From assembly GCA_022768865.1 (NCBI GenBank), contig JALELH010000027.1:23725-87724 (forward strand): a stretch of 64,000 nt of DNA, in the 5' to 3' direction. This DNA is from Spirochaetia bacterium. Its GTDB lineage: Bacteria > Spirochaetota > Spirochaetia > Treponematales > Treponemataceae. Every line of letters starts with the position of its first letter. Position 1 is the first letter of the stretch. Shown piece by piece: positions 25,522-33,052 of the stretch. The translations under genes were made by a program, and so were the position numbers. The notes under the pieces are model-generated. The model had not been told where the DNA came from. It was given only the letters and a program-made list of their open reading frames with translations, and did not search any database.

Positions 25522-26571
25522 ATGAATTTCCTAAACAAAAAAAATCGCCCTGAAACTGTCCTTGCAAAGAAAAGGCCCCTTTCAGATACAAACCTTCTTC
25601 TTGTAATTACAATTGCAGTTTTTGCTGCCATGTATCTTCTTGCAGTTATTTTCCTTGGTTCCGGTTTCAGAAAACCCCAGACTTTCTTTAACCTGCTTAA
25701 CGAAAATGCATCGCTTATTGTCCTTTCCTGTGCCTTAAGCCTTGTAATGATAACAGGCGGAATTGATATTTCCGTTGGAACGGTTACTGCTTTAGTCTGT
25801 ATGTGCTGTGCCGTTCACCTGGACATGAAAGGCGGAAGCATAACCGGTGCCGTAATCTATGCACTTATGATTGGCGTGGGCTTTGGACTTGTTCAGGGAT
25901 TTTTAGTTGCCTTCCTTGACATTCAGCCTTTTATAGTTTCCCTGGCAGGAATGTTCTTTGCAAAGGGAATGACCACAATAGTAAACGCTACGCAGTTTAA
26001 CGTTGAACATGAAGGCTTTGTAAAGCTTATTGAAACAAGGATTTATGTTCCGGGCTGCGGTTCCGTAAACAAGGTGGGCAAATATATTCCTGCCTATGTT
26101 GAACCGGGCGTTCTTGTTGCAATCTTAGTTGTAATTGTCCTTTTCCTTGTCTTAAGGTGGACTAAGCTTGGACGCAACTTCTATGCAGTAGGCGGCAACC
26201 AGCAGAGTGCAAACATGCTTGGAATCAATGTGCCTTTAACGAAATTCCTTGCACACTTTATATGTTCTGTCCTTGCAGCAATCGGAGGTTTTGTTTACTT
26301 TATGCACGTTGGTTCCGCTTCCCCAAGCCATGCCAGCGGCTACGAAATGAATGCCATTGCTTCTTCCATCATCGGCGGAACCATGCTTACGGGTGGTGTA
26401 GGCAACATTGCAGGAACTTTCTTTGGTGTCCTTTCACTTGCCACAATTAAAAACATTGTTGCATCCCTTGGCCTTGATGACGCATGGTGGACAAACATTA
26501 CGGTAGCCTTCATGATTTGTCTTTTCCTCCTTATTCAGAGTATTGTTCTTTCCAGAAAGAATTCCAAATAG
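25522..26571 (+). CDS. Sugar ABC transporter permease 2 (YjfF type)
   Basis: Second BPD_transp_2 permease, 349 residues. It has VMITGGIDISVGTVTALV, LLRWTKLGRNFYAVGGN-like text, and SIIGGTMLTGGVGNIAGTFFG near the C-terminus, all typical of the family. The ATG is immediately after the previous stop codon, with a GGAGG-like site inside the upstream gene. Two different permeases rather than one repeated permease argues for the YtfT/YjfF system rather than RbsC. Confidence 0.92.
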   Translation: MNFLNKKNRPETVLAKKRPLSDTNLLLVITIAVFAAMYLLAVIFLGSGFRKPQTFFNLLNENASLIVLSCALSLVMITGGIDISVGTVTALVCMCCAVHLDMKGGSITGAVIYALMIGVGFGLVQGFLVAFLDIQPFIVSLAGMFFAKGMTTIVNATQFNVEHEGFVKLIETRIYVPGCGSVNKVGKYIPAYVEPGVLVAILVVIVLFLVLRWTKLGRNFYAVGGNQQSANMLGINVPLTKFLAHFICSVLAAIGGFVYFMHVGSASPSHASGYEMNAIASSIIGGTMLTGGVGNIAGTFFGVLSLATIKNIVASLGLDDAWWTNITVAFMICLFLLIQSIVLSRKNSK

Positions 26572-26617
26572 CTGAATAAAGATAAAATCATTGAGATAAA
26601 TAAAAAAATGTTGATAT

Positions 26618-26650
26618 GGTTGCGCTGATTTTTCAGTGCAGCCATTTGTT
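26618..26650 (+). terminator. Terminator after the pentose transporter operon
   Basis: GGTTGCGCTGA and TCAGTGCAGCC pair over 11 bp with two G-U pairs and a four-T loop, followed by ATTTGTTTTG. Confidence 0.7.
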
Positions 26651-26689
26651 TTGTTTTGAAAAACATCAGGTTTAGTTTATAATAATAGA

Positions 26690-27475
26690 ATGAAAATTCA
26701 CTTTGCCGGTGCATTTTATAAAAGAGCAGAAGAATCCTCGTTTAAGATAAAGTTTGTTGACGGAACAAAAGAGTGCGTCCTTCTGCATTTCTATAATCCC
26801 ATGGTTATTACCTTAAACGGCGAACAGATTGAAACACAGGCAAATGCATGCATACTTTACAGTCCAGAGACACCGCAGATTTACTGGTGCAAGAATAATG
26901 AATTTGAAAACGACTATATAAAGTTTCTTCCGGAAGATATGTCTTTCTTTAATGACTTTCAGATTCCCTTTAATGAAATCTTCTATGTAACGGACGCAGA
27001 CATCATAAAGCGTGAAATGATAGACATTACCTATTTCCTTACTGAACGCTTTGAAAACCACGACCACGAACTTTTAGACCGCCTGTGCAAGGTAATGTCT
27101 AACCTTCAGGTAAACAGGCTTTTCCCGTCTACCAAGAATAAGAGGGAAAGCGACACAAGGTTCCGCCTGACGCAGCTTAGAAAGGAAGTTTCCCATAACC
27201 CTGAAAAGTGGACGGTGGACTTAATGGCAGACAGCTTTTTCCTTACGCGCTCTCATTTTTCCGTGCTGTATAAAAAGACCTTCGGCGTAACGCCGCAGTC
27301 AGACATTCACTTCTTTATAAACGAAAAGGCTTTAAAGCTTTTGACTACAACAGAACTTACTGTGCAGGATATTTCCCGCCAGTGCGGCTACAACGAATGT
27401 GAAAACTTTATCCGTGCATTCAAGAAGATGAACGGCACGTCTCCGCACCAGTTCCGTAAGCAAAAAAGCGAATAG
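26690..27475 (+). CDS. AraC-family transcriptional regulator (pentose locus)
   Basis: Regulator of 261 residues. The N-terminal part is a cupin-like sensor of low similarity (FYNPMVITLNGEQIETQANACILYSPETPQ, split here by length). The C-terminal part has the paired helix-turn-helix of AraC proteins: WTVDLMADSFFLTRSHFSVLYK and TVQDISRQCGYNECENFIRAFK, then MNGTSPHQFRK. Its position after the transporter operon, behind a terminator, suggests that it activates the araBD/transporter genes, perhaps through the inverted repeat in the divergent spacer. The ribosome-binding site is weak. Confidence 0.88.
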   Translation: MKIHFAGAFYKRAEESSFKIKFVDGTKECVLLHFYNPMVITLNGEQIETQANACILYSPETPQIYWCKNNEFENDYIKFLPEDMSFFNDFQIPFNEIFYVTDADIIKREMIDITYFLTERFENHDHELLDRLCKVMSNLQVNRLFPSTKNKRESDTRFRLTQLRKEVSHNPEKWTVDLMADSFFLTRSHFSVLYKKTFGVTPQSDIHFFINEKALKLLTTTELTVQDISRQCGYNECENFIRAFKKMNGTSPHQFRKQKSE

Positions 27476-27511
27476 TTTAATTCCTTTACTTTTTAATTAC
27501 TTGTTTAAAAC

Positions 27512-27544
27512 AAAAAAAGACTGTCACAAGGACAGCCTTTTTTA
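27512..27544. terminator. Bidirectional terminator between araC-type and flagellin genes
   Basis: AAAAAAGACTGTC and GACAGCCTTTTTT pair with one A-C mismatch. T-tracts are present on both strands and the neighbouring genes are convergent. Confidence 0.85.
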
Positions 27545-27577
27545 TTATGGCAGGGAATGTTCCCCGCCGACTTAAGC

Positions 27578-28438
27578 CTACTGGAGGAGTGAAAGAACGC
27601 TCTGTGAAGACTGATTTGCCTGTGCGAGCATTGCTGTTCCAGCCTGTGTAAGAACCTGGTTCTTTGTGAAGTCAACCATTTCCTTAGCCATGTCTGTATC
27701 GCGGATGCGTGATTCAGAAGCCTGGAGGTTTTCTGCACCGATGTCAAGACCTGTAACTGTCTTTTCAAGGCGGTTCTGGTAAGCACCGAGGTCTGCACGC
27801 TGCTTGTTGATTCTCTTAAGAGCTTCATCAAGAGTTCCGATTGCGCGGTTTGCTTCATCAGGGCTTTCAAGAGACATGATTTCTTCTGTACCAACACTGC
27901 GGAGTCCGAGAGCTGAAGCAGACATTGTTCCGATGAATACCTGTGTTCTCTGATCCATGTTTGCACCAACGTGGAGCCACATAGAAGCTGTTACGTTGTT
28001 TTCACCTGTTGGGCGTGCAAAGCGGCCTGTGAGCATGTTCATACCGTTGAACTGTGCGCAAGATGCAATGCGGTCAACTTCTGCGATGAGGGAAGAAACT
28101 TCAACCTGAATCTGCATGCGGTCTTCGTCTGTGTAGATACCGTTAGAAGACTGAACTGCAAGTTCGCGGATGCGCTGAACGATATCTGTTGTTTCCTGGA
28201 GGTAACCTTCTGTTGTCTGAATGAAAGAAATACCGTTCTTTGCATTTGTAGAAGCCTGATTCAATCCGCGGATCTGTGAACGCATTTTTTCAGATACTGC
28301 AAGACCTGAAGCGTCATCACCAGCACGGTTGATCTTCATGCCAGAAGAAAGCTTTTCCATGTTCTTCTGATTGTTAAGTTCAGTGATTCCTTCTGAACGC
28401 TGTGCAAACATTGCACTCATGTTGTGATTGATAACCAT
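27578..28438 (-). CDS. flaB: Flagellin core protein (FlaB type)
   Basis: Core subunit of the periplasmic flagellar filament of spirochaetes, 286 residues. The N-terminus [17 protein letters not shown] followed by [21 protein letters not shown] is the conserved D0/D1 helix. The C-terminus ends with [26 protein letters not shown] text (here cut). The central variable domain of enteric flagellins is almost absent, as is usual for FlaB proteins of about 286 residues. A sigma-28-type promoter and an AGGAG site lie upstream. Which of the flaB paralogues it is cannot be decided here. Confidence 0.95.
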   Translation of the reverse strand: MVINHNMSAMFAQRSEGITELNNQKNMEKLSSGMKINRAGDDASGLAVSEKMRSQIRGLNQASTNAKNGISFIQTTEGYLQETTDIVQRIRELAVQSSNGIYTDEDRMQIQVEVSSLIAEVDRIASCAQFNGMNMLTGRFARPTGENNVTASMWLHVGANMDQRTQVFIGTMSASALGLRSVGTEEIMSLESPDEANRAIGTLDEALKRINKQRADLGAYQNRLEKTVTGLDIGAENLQASESRIRDTDMAKEMVDFTKNQVLTQAGTAMLAQANQSSQSVLSLLQ

Positions 28439-28527
28439 AATTTATCTCCTATGATCAAGGTACTATAGTTGCAAGCAAATGTTGATGTTTGCTTCCCCTA
28501 CTTTGGGTCTACCACCCTATACAATAA

Positions 28528-28554
28528 TTCTCGGAGATTGGGGTTTTAACTTTA
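28528..28554 (-). promoter_or_regulatory. Sigma-28 (FliA) promoter of flagellin
   Basis: On the minus strand TAAAGTTA, 11 bases, TCCGAGAA; the consensus is TAAAGTTT-N11-GCCGATAA. 13 of 16 positions match with exact spacing. The leader to the ATG would be about 80 bases. Confidence 0.8.
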
Positions 28555-28589
28555 GTAAAAACCACAGGAAAATTGAATTTTTTTATGGC

Positions 28590-28817
28590 TTATTGATTAT
28601 GTTTTGCAAAGGCTACTTCCATGTGTTTTTTTTCTTTTACACATTCAAGAAGATAGTAATTTATTATGTTCTGATAAGGCATGCCAGTTTCTTCAGACAT
28701 TTTCTTAAAATAATCGATTACCTGCTCGTCAAGGCGGATTGTAATCTGCTGTTTAAGTTTTCCGGCATAAGGATTTTTTACTGCATTAGAAAAATCGTAT
28801 TCTTCCCGCATTTTCAT
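28590..28817 (-). CDS. Orphan BrnA-like ribbon-helix-helix antitoxin
   Basis: Small basic protein of 75 residues when started at 28817 (MKMREEYDFSNAVKNPY). The text KQQITIRLDEQVIDYFKKMSEETGMPYQNIINYYL is the ribbon-helix-helix pattern of BrnA/DUF4415 antitoxins, which bind DNA as dimers and neutralise BrnT RNases. The usual upstream brnT gene is missing: the DNA upstream holds the 23-bp repeat array instead. An alternative start at 28883 adds 22 residues without a ribosome-binding site. It could be a remnant antitoxin or a stand-alone regulator. Confidence 0.7.
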   Translation of the reverse strand: MKMREEYDFSNAVKNPYAGKLKQQITIRLDEQVIDYFKKMSEETGMPYQNIINYYLLECVKEKKHMEVAFAKHNQ

Positions 28818-28934
28818 AATTATATAATAATTATTGTTTGCCTGGTTTGTCAAATAATACGATATGGGTAAGGAATGTAACAAAATCAGTTGCAGCCTGT
28901 TTTCCCTGGCAGCGTCAGCCTTGTGGAGTTCACC

Positions 28935-29113
28935 GGTATATTACAACATACCAGACCGGTATATTACAATATACCAGACCGGTATATTATAATATACCGA
29001 TTCGGTATGTTACAGTATACCAAACCGGTATACTACCATATACCACATCGGTATACGACCGTATTCCATATCGGTATACGACCATATACCAAATCGGTAT
29101 ACGACCATATACC
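28935..29113. repeat. Array 2: eight exact 23-bp units of alternating inverted half-sites
   Basis: Units begin at 28935, 28958, 28981, 29004, 29027, 29050, 29073 and 29096, with no length variation. Each unit is GGTATATT-2-AATATACC (18-bp palindrome) plus a 5-base linker such as AGACC, so linkers also sit inside a palindrome with the next unit. The first three units are nearly identical and later ones drift to GGTATACG. Short open frames through the array follow the repeat (23 codons per three units) and lack start signals, so I regard it as non-coding. Together with 28818-29229 it forms a gene-free stretch of about 400 bases. Confidence 0.92.
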
Positions 29114-29229
29114 GATTGTGTCATAATGCAGTGCAATGCGACGGCAGGCCTAAGGTTTGTGTGGGGAATACTAGGTAATTTTGGAGGATTCTGGCTGTGT
29201 TGTTGAATGGAGGAATAAAATAGTACCAG

Positions 29230-29337
29230 GACAGTAGTTTTCCCTTATTTACTTAACGCCCCTGGAGCATTCCGTGCAGCCGGTGACTATTACGTGCTTT
29301 TTGCCGTCTGTTTTGTTGAAAAGGCGTGCTATAAAGT
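29230..29337. repeat. 108-bp direct repeat, left copy
   Basis: Matches 30327-30434 at 105 of 108 positions, in the same orientation, 1,097 bases apart. It contains a displaced 3' end of the zinc-ribbon gene plus 19 bases downstream of its stop codon. The two-gene module lies between the copies. Confidence 0.92.
29249..29335 (-). pseudogene. Displaced 3' end of the zinc-ribbon membrane protein gene
   Basis: Encodes IARLFNKTDGKKHVIVTGC and then TECSRGVK-stop, identical to the C-terminal 27 residues of the protein encoded at 30346-30768, apart from an L-to-F change at its edge. Of three base differences from the intact copy, two are silent. It has no start of its own and abuts the end of the 169-residue gene. 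Confidence 0.85.
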
Positions 29338-29339
29338 TT

Positions 29340-29849
29340 TCACAATGGAAGAATAATATTATTTTCTTTGCATACCTGGTTTAGTGTTTTTATTTGTTTT
29401 GCAGATAAAGTTTTATAAACTTCATTCAGCCTGGTTTTATGTTCTGCTGATTTTTCAATATGATAAAGAAGTTCTTTTACTGCTTCTATGTCTTTAGCTT
29501 TTTTCTCAGGCGGTTCACGAACGGGATTTGTCAGAATCTTTTGAATTACATAAACGGCAGGTTCTGGTATGGTAATTGCATATGATTCGCCATCTGTTCC
29601 GGTAACGATTACTTCACGGACAAAGTTGGAAAAAATATTTATAACCCTTAATCCTTCTGATGTTATTCCTAACGGCTTTATTTTCATTCTTCCTTCCGTT
29701 CCAGAACCTAAAACTCTTGTCAGGAATTCAAGTTCAAGAAGGTCTTCTTTGTAAAAGCGTGAAATGCCATCCACTTCATCGTATACATAGCCTATGTCTT
29801 TGAAAGCCCTGATAGTCTGCCAGAATGCTTCTTCCTGTTCTTTTCTCAT
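29340..29849 (-). CDS. Unknown protein resembling the C-terminal part of GSU2403-type nucleotidyltransferases
   Basis: 169 residues, second gene of the module flanked by direct repeats. The pattern LELEFLTRVL, KPLGITSEGLRVINIF, AITIPEPAVYVIQKILT and KKAKDIEAVKELL recalls the region after the catalytic core in GSU2403/NTP_transf-8 type nucleotidyltransferases (proline-rich strand, then the helix with K-x-KD). The N-terminal GS...DxD catalytic motif is not visible, so it is either a truncated enzyme or a non-catalytic relative. Its ATG overlaps the stop of the upstream 102-residue gene (ATGA), so the two are translationally coupled, as in toxin-antitoxin pairs. Function unknown. Confidence 0.6.
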   Translation of the reverse strand: MRKEQEEAFWQTIRAFKDIGYVYDEVDGISRFYKEDLLELEFLTRVLGSGTEGRMKIKPLGITSEGLRVINIFSNFVREVIVTGTDGESYAITIPEPAVYVIQKILTNPVREPPEKKAKDIEAVKELLYHIEKSAEHKTRLNEVYKTLSAKQIKTLNQVCKENNIILPL

Positions 29850-30154
29850 TTCAGTGCCTTTAGTAATTCTTTTTGTTCCTGCAGGAGTTTTTTCAGAAGC
29901 TGTTTATATTCCTTTTGCCTGTTCAGCTGAGACTGTAATTCATCTGTATTGAATTCTTCTGCTTTTCCTAAGAATTTAGAGATAACTTTCTTGCCTTCAC
30001 GATAATTTAAATACAAATATTCCTGACTTCCTATTTTACGCTTAAAAATAGAGCCTTTGGGCAGAGTTTCAAGTTCCGTTTTGTAGCGGGATATCAGGCG
30101 GCCGTTTCTTTCCAGTTCATCCTGAAATACTGCTTTTACTACGTCAGATTTCAT
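29846..30154 (-). CDS. Unknown small basic protein, first gene of the repeat-flanked module
   Basis: 102 residues. There are two coiled-coil-like ends (ELERNGRLISRYKTELE and QLNRQKEYKQLLKKLLQEQ) around a compact strand-rich centre GSIFKRKIGSQEYLYLNYREG, then KKVISKFLGKAEEF. I do not recognise the family with certainty. The centre resembles the short DNA- or nucleic-acid-like segment found before some GSU2403-type nucleotidyltransferases. A perfect 12-bp inverted repeat lies just upstream of the ATG and suggests autoregulation. It overlaps the next gene by 4 bases. A role as the antitoxin-like partner is a guess from gene order. Confidence 0.55.
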   Translation of the reverse strand: MKSDVVKAVFQDELERNGRLISRYKTELETLPKGSIFKRKIGSQEYLYLNYREGKKVISKFLGKAEEFNTDELQSQLNRQKEYKQLLKKLLQEQKELLKALK

Positions 30155-30161
30155 AAATTCT

Positions 30162-30206
30162 TCTTACACTACATATTGACAGAATATTAATATTTGTAGT
30201 GTAAGA
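30162..30206. promoter_or_regulatory. Perfect 12-bp inverted repeat upstream of the two-gene module
   Basis: TCTTACACTACA (30162-30173) and TGTAGTGTAAGA (30195-30206) are exact reverse complements, 21 bases apart, starting 8 bases upstream of the module ATG. A TATAAAAT-like -10 lies immediately beyond on the minus strand. It is the likely operator of the module. Confidence 0.65.
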
Positions 30207-30326
30207 TATTTTATATCACATTATTTGTTAATTCAAGGTTTTTCTGTAATTGCAATGCATGCTTAGGTGCCGGAAAGATTCTTATGCAAGCCGGAACATT
30301 ACATAGGGGCTTATCAGTCCTATATA

Positions 30327-30434
30327 GACAGTAGTTTTCCCTTATTTACTTAACGCCTCTGGAGCATTCCGTGCAGCCGGTGACTATTACGTGCTTTTTG
30401 CCGTCTGTTTTGTTAAAAAGGCGTGCTATAAGGT
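30327..30434. repeat. 108-bp direct repeat, right copy
   Basis: Partner of 29230-29337. It covers the last 29 codons of the zinc-ribbon gene, its stop codon and 19 bases beyond, so the gene here is intact. Confidence 0.92.
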
Positions 30435-30768
30435 GTCCGTCTTTAAGGGGAACATTTTTATGGCATACAGGGCATATTCTTTTTAGGCCCGGTTCCGGCT
30501 TAGGGTAGCAGTGGGGGCAGCCGTTTATGGTGCAGAGCTGGTCCGGCACATTCATGGGCCTGTAAACACGGCTTATCAGGTCTTCCCCCGGCAAAAGCAT
30601 GGTGTTGCATAAAGGGCAGGAAACTAAGAGACCTTTTTTTGCGGCATCCTTTCTTTTCTGTTCCATCTTTCTGCGTTCTGCCTGGGTTTTGTTAGCCTGA
30701 AAGTTTATATAGAAGTTGAGCAGCCAGATTATAAAAAGCAGCACGATTGCGGCAATAATGTAAAACAT
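30346..30768 (-). CDS. Membrane-anchored zinc-ribbon protein of unknown function
   Basis: 140 residues: one N-terminal membrane helix (FYIIAAIVLLFIIWLL), a basic stretch, then a cysteine-rich part with CPLC, CTINGCPHC, CPVCHK and CTEC, i.e. two probable zinc ribbons. The N-in orientation and the basic stretch suggest that the zinc domain is cytoplasmic. I do not recognise a named family. The 3' end of the gene is duplicated 1.1 kb downstream, so the two-gene module appears to have entered at the 3' end of this gene while restoring its reading frame. Confidence 0.75.
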   Translation of the reverse strand: MFYIIAAIVLLFIIWLLNFYINFQANKTQAERRKMEQKRKDAAKKGLLVSCPLCNTMLLPGEDLISRVYRPMNVPDQLCTINGCPHCYPKPEPGLKRICPVCHKNVPLKDGHLIARLFNKTDGKKHVIVTGCTECSRGVK

Positions 30769-30870
30769 GGGTAGATTATAAAATGCAGAAGATTTTTATG
30801 CAAACCGCATCCTAAAATTGCAATTTTTTCATAGAGGTAATATAATATTCTTTAATCGGAGTACTGAAAT

Positions 30871-31839
30871 ATGACAAAAGTATCTGAAATAAAAAAACAG
30901 AAATCTCCTGTTAAAGAATCACAGCAGCGCGGAACTGTCCTTTTCCCGCTTCAGTATAACTACTGCAATACGGCAAATCCTTTCTATGACTTGTGGCTTC
31001 ACTGGCATACTGAATTTGAACTTATTCATATAGTTTCAGGCAGTTACTGCATGTTCATAAATGATCACGAAGTTACTTTAAACGAAGGCGATCTTTGCAT
31101 AGTGCCTGGCAAGGTTGTGCACGGGGATGCTCCTGAAAAAGGACAGGCAAAATATGAATCTGCTGTTTTTGATATTGAACTTATGCGCCTGCACGGGTTC
31201 AGTCCGGATTCCTTTATTTCAGAAATCGTAAACGGAACCATTTCCATAGACAACGTTTACAGGCAGAATGAACATAAAGAGCTTTCTAGAGCAGCCCTTG
31301 CTTTTTTTGAAACCATCCGGGATCAGAAGGAAGGCTGGGAAAGCATTTCTACGGGATACCTGATTATCCTTTTTGGGCTGATAAAAAGATACGCTCTTTA
31401 TTCAGAGAAGAAAATTCTTCCTGCAAAAAAACATATCCGCAACGAAAAGCTTCAGTTTGTTTTTGAATTGATAAAGAACAACTACATGAAGAACATTACC
31501 CTTGAAGAACTTGCAGATGCTGCAGGGTTCAGCCCTAAGTATTTTTGCAGGGTGTTCAGGGAAATGACAAACAGGGCTCCCGTTGAATACCTTAACTGGT
31601 TCCGCATAAACCGTTCCTGCGCCATGATACGCGAAACTGACGAAAAGCTTCAGACCATAGCGTCTAAGTGCGGCTTTAATGACTTCAGTTATTTTATAAA
31701 GATATTCCACCGCTATAAGAATATGACTCCTTTAAAATACAGGAACTGTAAGGATTCCAATAATGCAGATGTGAATATTGATTCTGACAGCGAATACGAA
31801 GCCCTCTTTAAAAATGAAGGCGGAAAGGAAAATGAATAA
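30871..31839 (+). CDS. AraC-family transcriptional regulator
   Basis: 322 residues. N-terminal cupin domain (HWHTEFELIHIVSGS, DLCIVPGKVVHGD) that senses a small ligand, and a C-terminal AraC/XylS DNA-binding domain with two helix-turn-helix motifs (ITLEELADAAGFSPKYFCRVF and LQTIASKCGFNDFSYFIKIFH). RBS CGGAG is 11 bases before the ATG. Its last codons overlap the coaBC start by 8 bases. No sugar genes are adjacent, so the target is unknown. Confidence 0.92.
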   Translation: MTKVSEIKKQKSPVKESQQRGTVLFPLQYNYCNTANPFYDLWLHWHTEFELIHIVSGSYCMFINDHEVTLNEGDLCIVPGKVVHGDAPEKGQAKYESAVFDIELMRLHGFSPDSFISEIVNGTISIDNVYRQNEHKELSRAALAFFETIRDQKEGWESISTGYLIILFGLIKRYALYSEKKILPAKKHIRNEKLQFVFELIKNNYMKNITLEELADAAGFSPKYFCRVFREMTNRAPVEYLNWFRINRSCAMIRETDEKLQTIASKCGFNDFSYFIKIFHRYKNMTPLKYRNCKDSNNADVNIDSDSEYEALFKNEGGKENE

Positions 31840-33040
31840 AGTACTTGAAAATAAAACTGTTCTTGTCGGTGTTTCAGGAAGCATTGCGGCATATAAAAGT
31901 GCGTCTTTAGTAAGCATGCTTGTTAAGTCCGGTGCAGATGTTCATGTGCTCATGACGGAAAATGCATGTAATTTTATAAATGAAATTACCTTTGAAACCC
32001 TTACGGGCAATAAATGCTTAACAGACACTTTTGACCGCAACTTTCAGTTTAAGGCAACTCATGTTTCCCTGGCGCAGAAGGCGGATATTTTTATGGTGGC
32101 TCCTGCTACTGCCAATGTAATTGCTAAGATTGCCGGTGGCATTGCAGACGACATGCTTACAACGACTTTTCTTGCGGCAAGGTGCAAAAAGATTATTTCC
32201 CCTGCCATGAATACGGCCATGTATGAAAACCCCGTTACCCGGGATAACATTAAAAAATGCCGCAGCTACGGAATTGATGTTGTTGAACCTGCCAGCGGTT
32301 ATCTTGCCTGCGGAGACACAGGTAAAGGCAAAATGCCGGAGCCGGAAGTTCTTTATGAATGCATATTAAATGAAATACAGTTTGAAAAAGACCTTGCAGG
32401 CAAAAAGGTTCTTGTAACGGCAGGCCCTACAATGGAATCCATTGACCCTGTGCGTTTTATTACAAACCATTCCAGCGGAAAGATGGGCTATGCCATTGCC
32501 AGAGTTGCACGCCGCCGCGGTGCAGAAGTTACTCTTGTTTCAGGGCCTGTAAACCTTGCTGCTCCACTTGGGGTAAAGGTTATTAATGTTAAGTCTGCGG
32601 CGGAAATGTTTAATGCCGTAAAGGAAAACTTTACCGGTGCAGATATTGTAATTAAAGCCGCTGCCGTTGCTGACTATAAGCCTAAGGACTTCAGCAATGA
32701 AAAAATAAAAAAGCACGACGATGAACTTTCCATTGAACTTGAACGCACTCAGGACATTCTTGCCTGGCTTGGTGCAAACAAAAGGCCAGGGCAGATCTTA
32801 TGCGGCTTTTCCATGGAAACACAGAACATGAAGGAAAACAGCCGTGCCAAACTTGTAAAGAAAAACCTTGACCTTATCTGTGCAAACAATCTTAAGACAG
32901 AAGGTGCAGGCTTTGGCATTGATACCAACGTGGTTACAATAATTTCAAGGGATAAGGAAATTGAACTGCCTCTTCTTTCTAAAGAAGAAGTTGCCTCACG
33001 CATTCTGGATTTCATACTTAAAATAAGAAATAATATTTAA
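31832..33040 (+). CDS. coaBC: Bifunctional CoaBC (PPC synthetase/decarboxylase)
   Basis: Converts 4'-phosphopantothenate to 4'-phosphopantetheine in two steps of coenzyme A synthesis. 402 residues from the start at 31832 (MNKVLENKTVLVGVSGSIAAYK), chosen because AAGGAA lies 7 bases upstream; the in-frame ATG at 31778 lies deep inside the regulator gene. The flavin-binding CoaC domain has SGSIAAYK, AMNTAMY and PASGYLACGDTGKG. The CoaB domain has AGPTMESIDPVRFITNHSSGK (here cut) and KAAAVADYKP. Start and upstream stop overlap (ATGAATAA), implying coupled translation. Confidence 0.95.
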   Translation: MNKVLENKTVLVGVSGSIAAYKSASLVSMLVKSGADVHVLMTENACNFINEITFETLTGNKCLTDTFDRNFQFKATHVSLAQKADIFMVAPATANVIAKIAGGIADDMLTTTFLAARCKKIISPAMNTAMYENPVTRDNIKKCRSYGIDVVEPASGYLACGDTGKGKMPEPEVLYECILNEIQFEKDLAGKKVLVTAGPTMESIDPVRFITNHSSGKMGYAIARVARRRGAEVTLVSGPVNLAAPLGVKVINVKSAAEMFNAVKENFTGADIVIKAAAVADYKPKDFSNEKIKKHDDELSIELERTQDILAWLGANKRPGQILCGFSMETQNMKENSRAKLVKKNLDLICANNLKTEGAGFGIDTNVVTIISRDKEIELPLLSKEEVASRILDFILKIRNNI

Positions 33041-33052
33041 ACGGAGGAAGAT

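Noticed and set aside
28838..29206. Repeat-rich frames through array 2 (about 120 and 78 codons)
   Set aside because: The translated repeat follows from 23-bp DNA units (23 codons per three units). There is no convincing start, and the palindrome pattern explains the sequence better.
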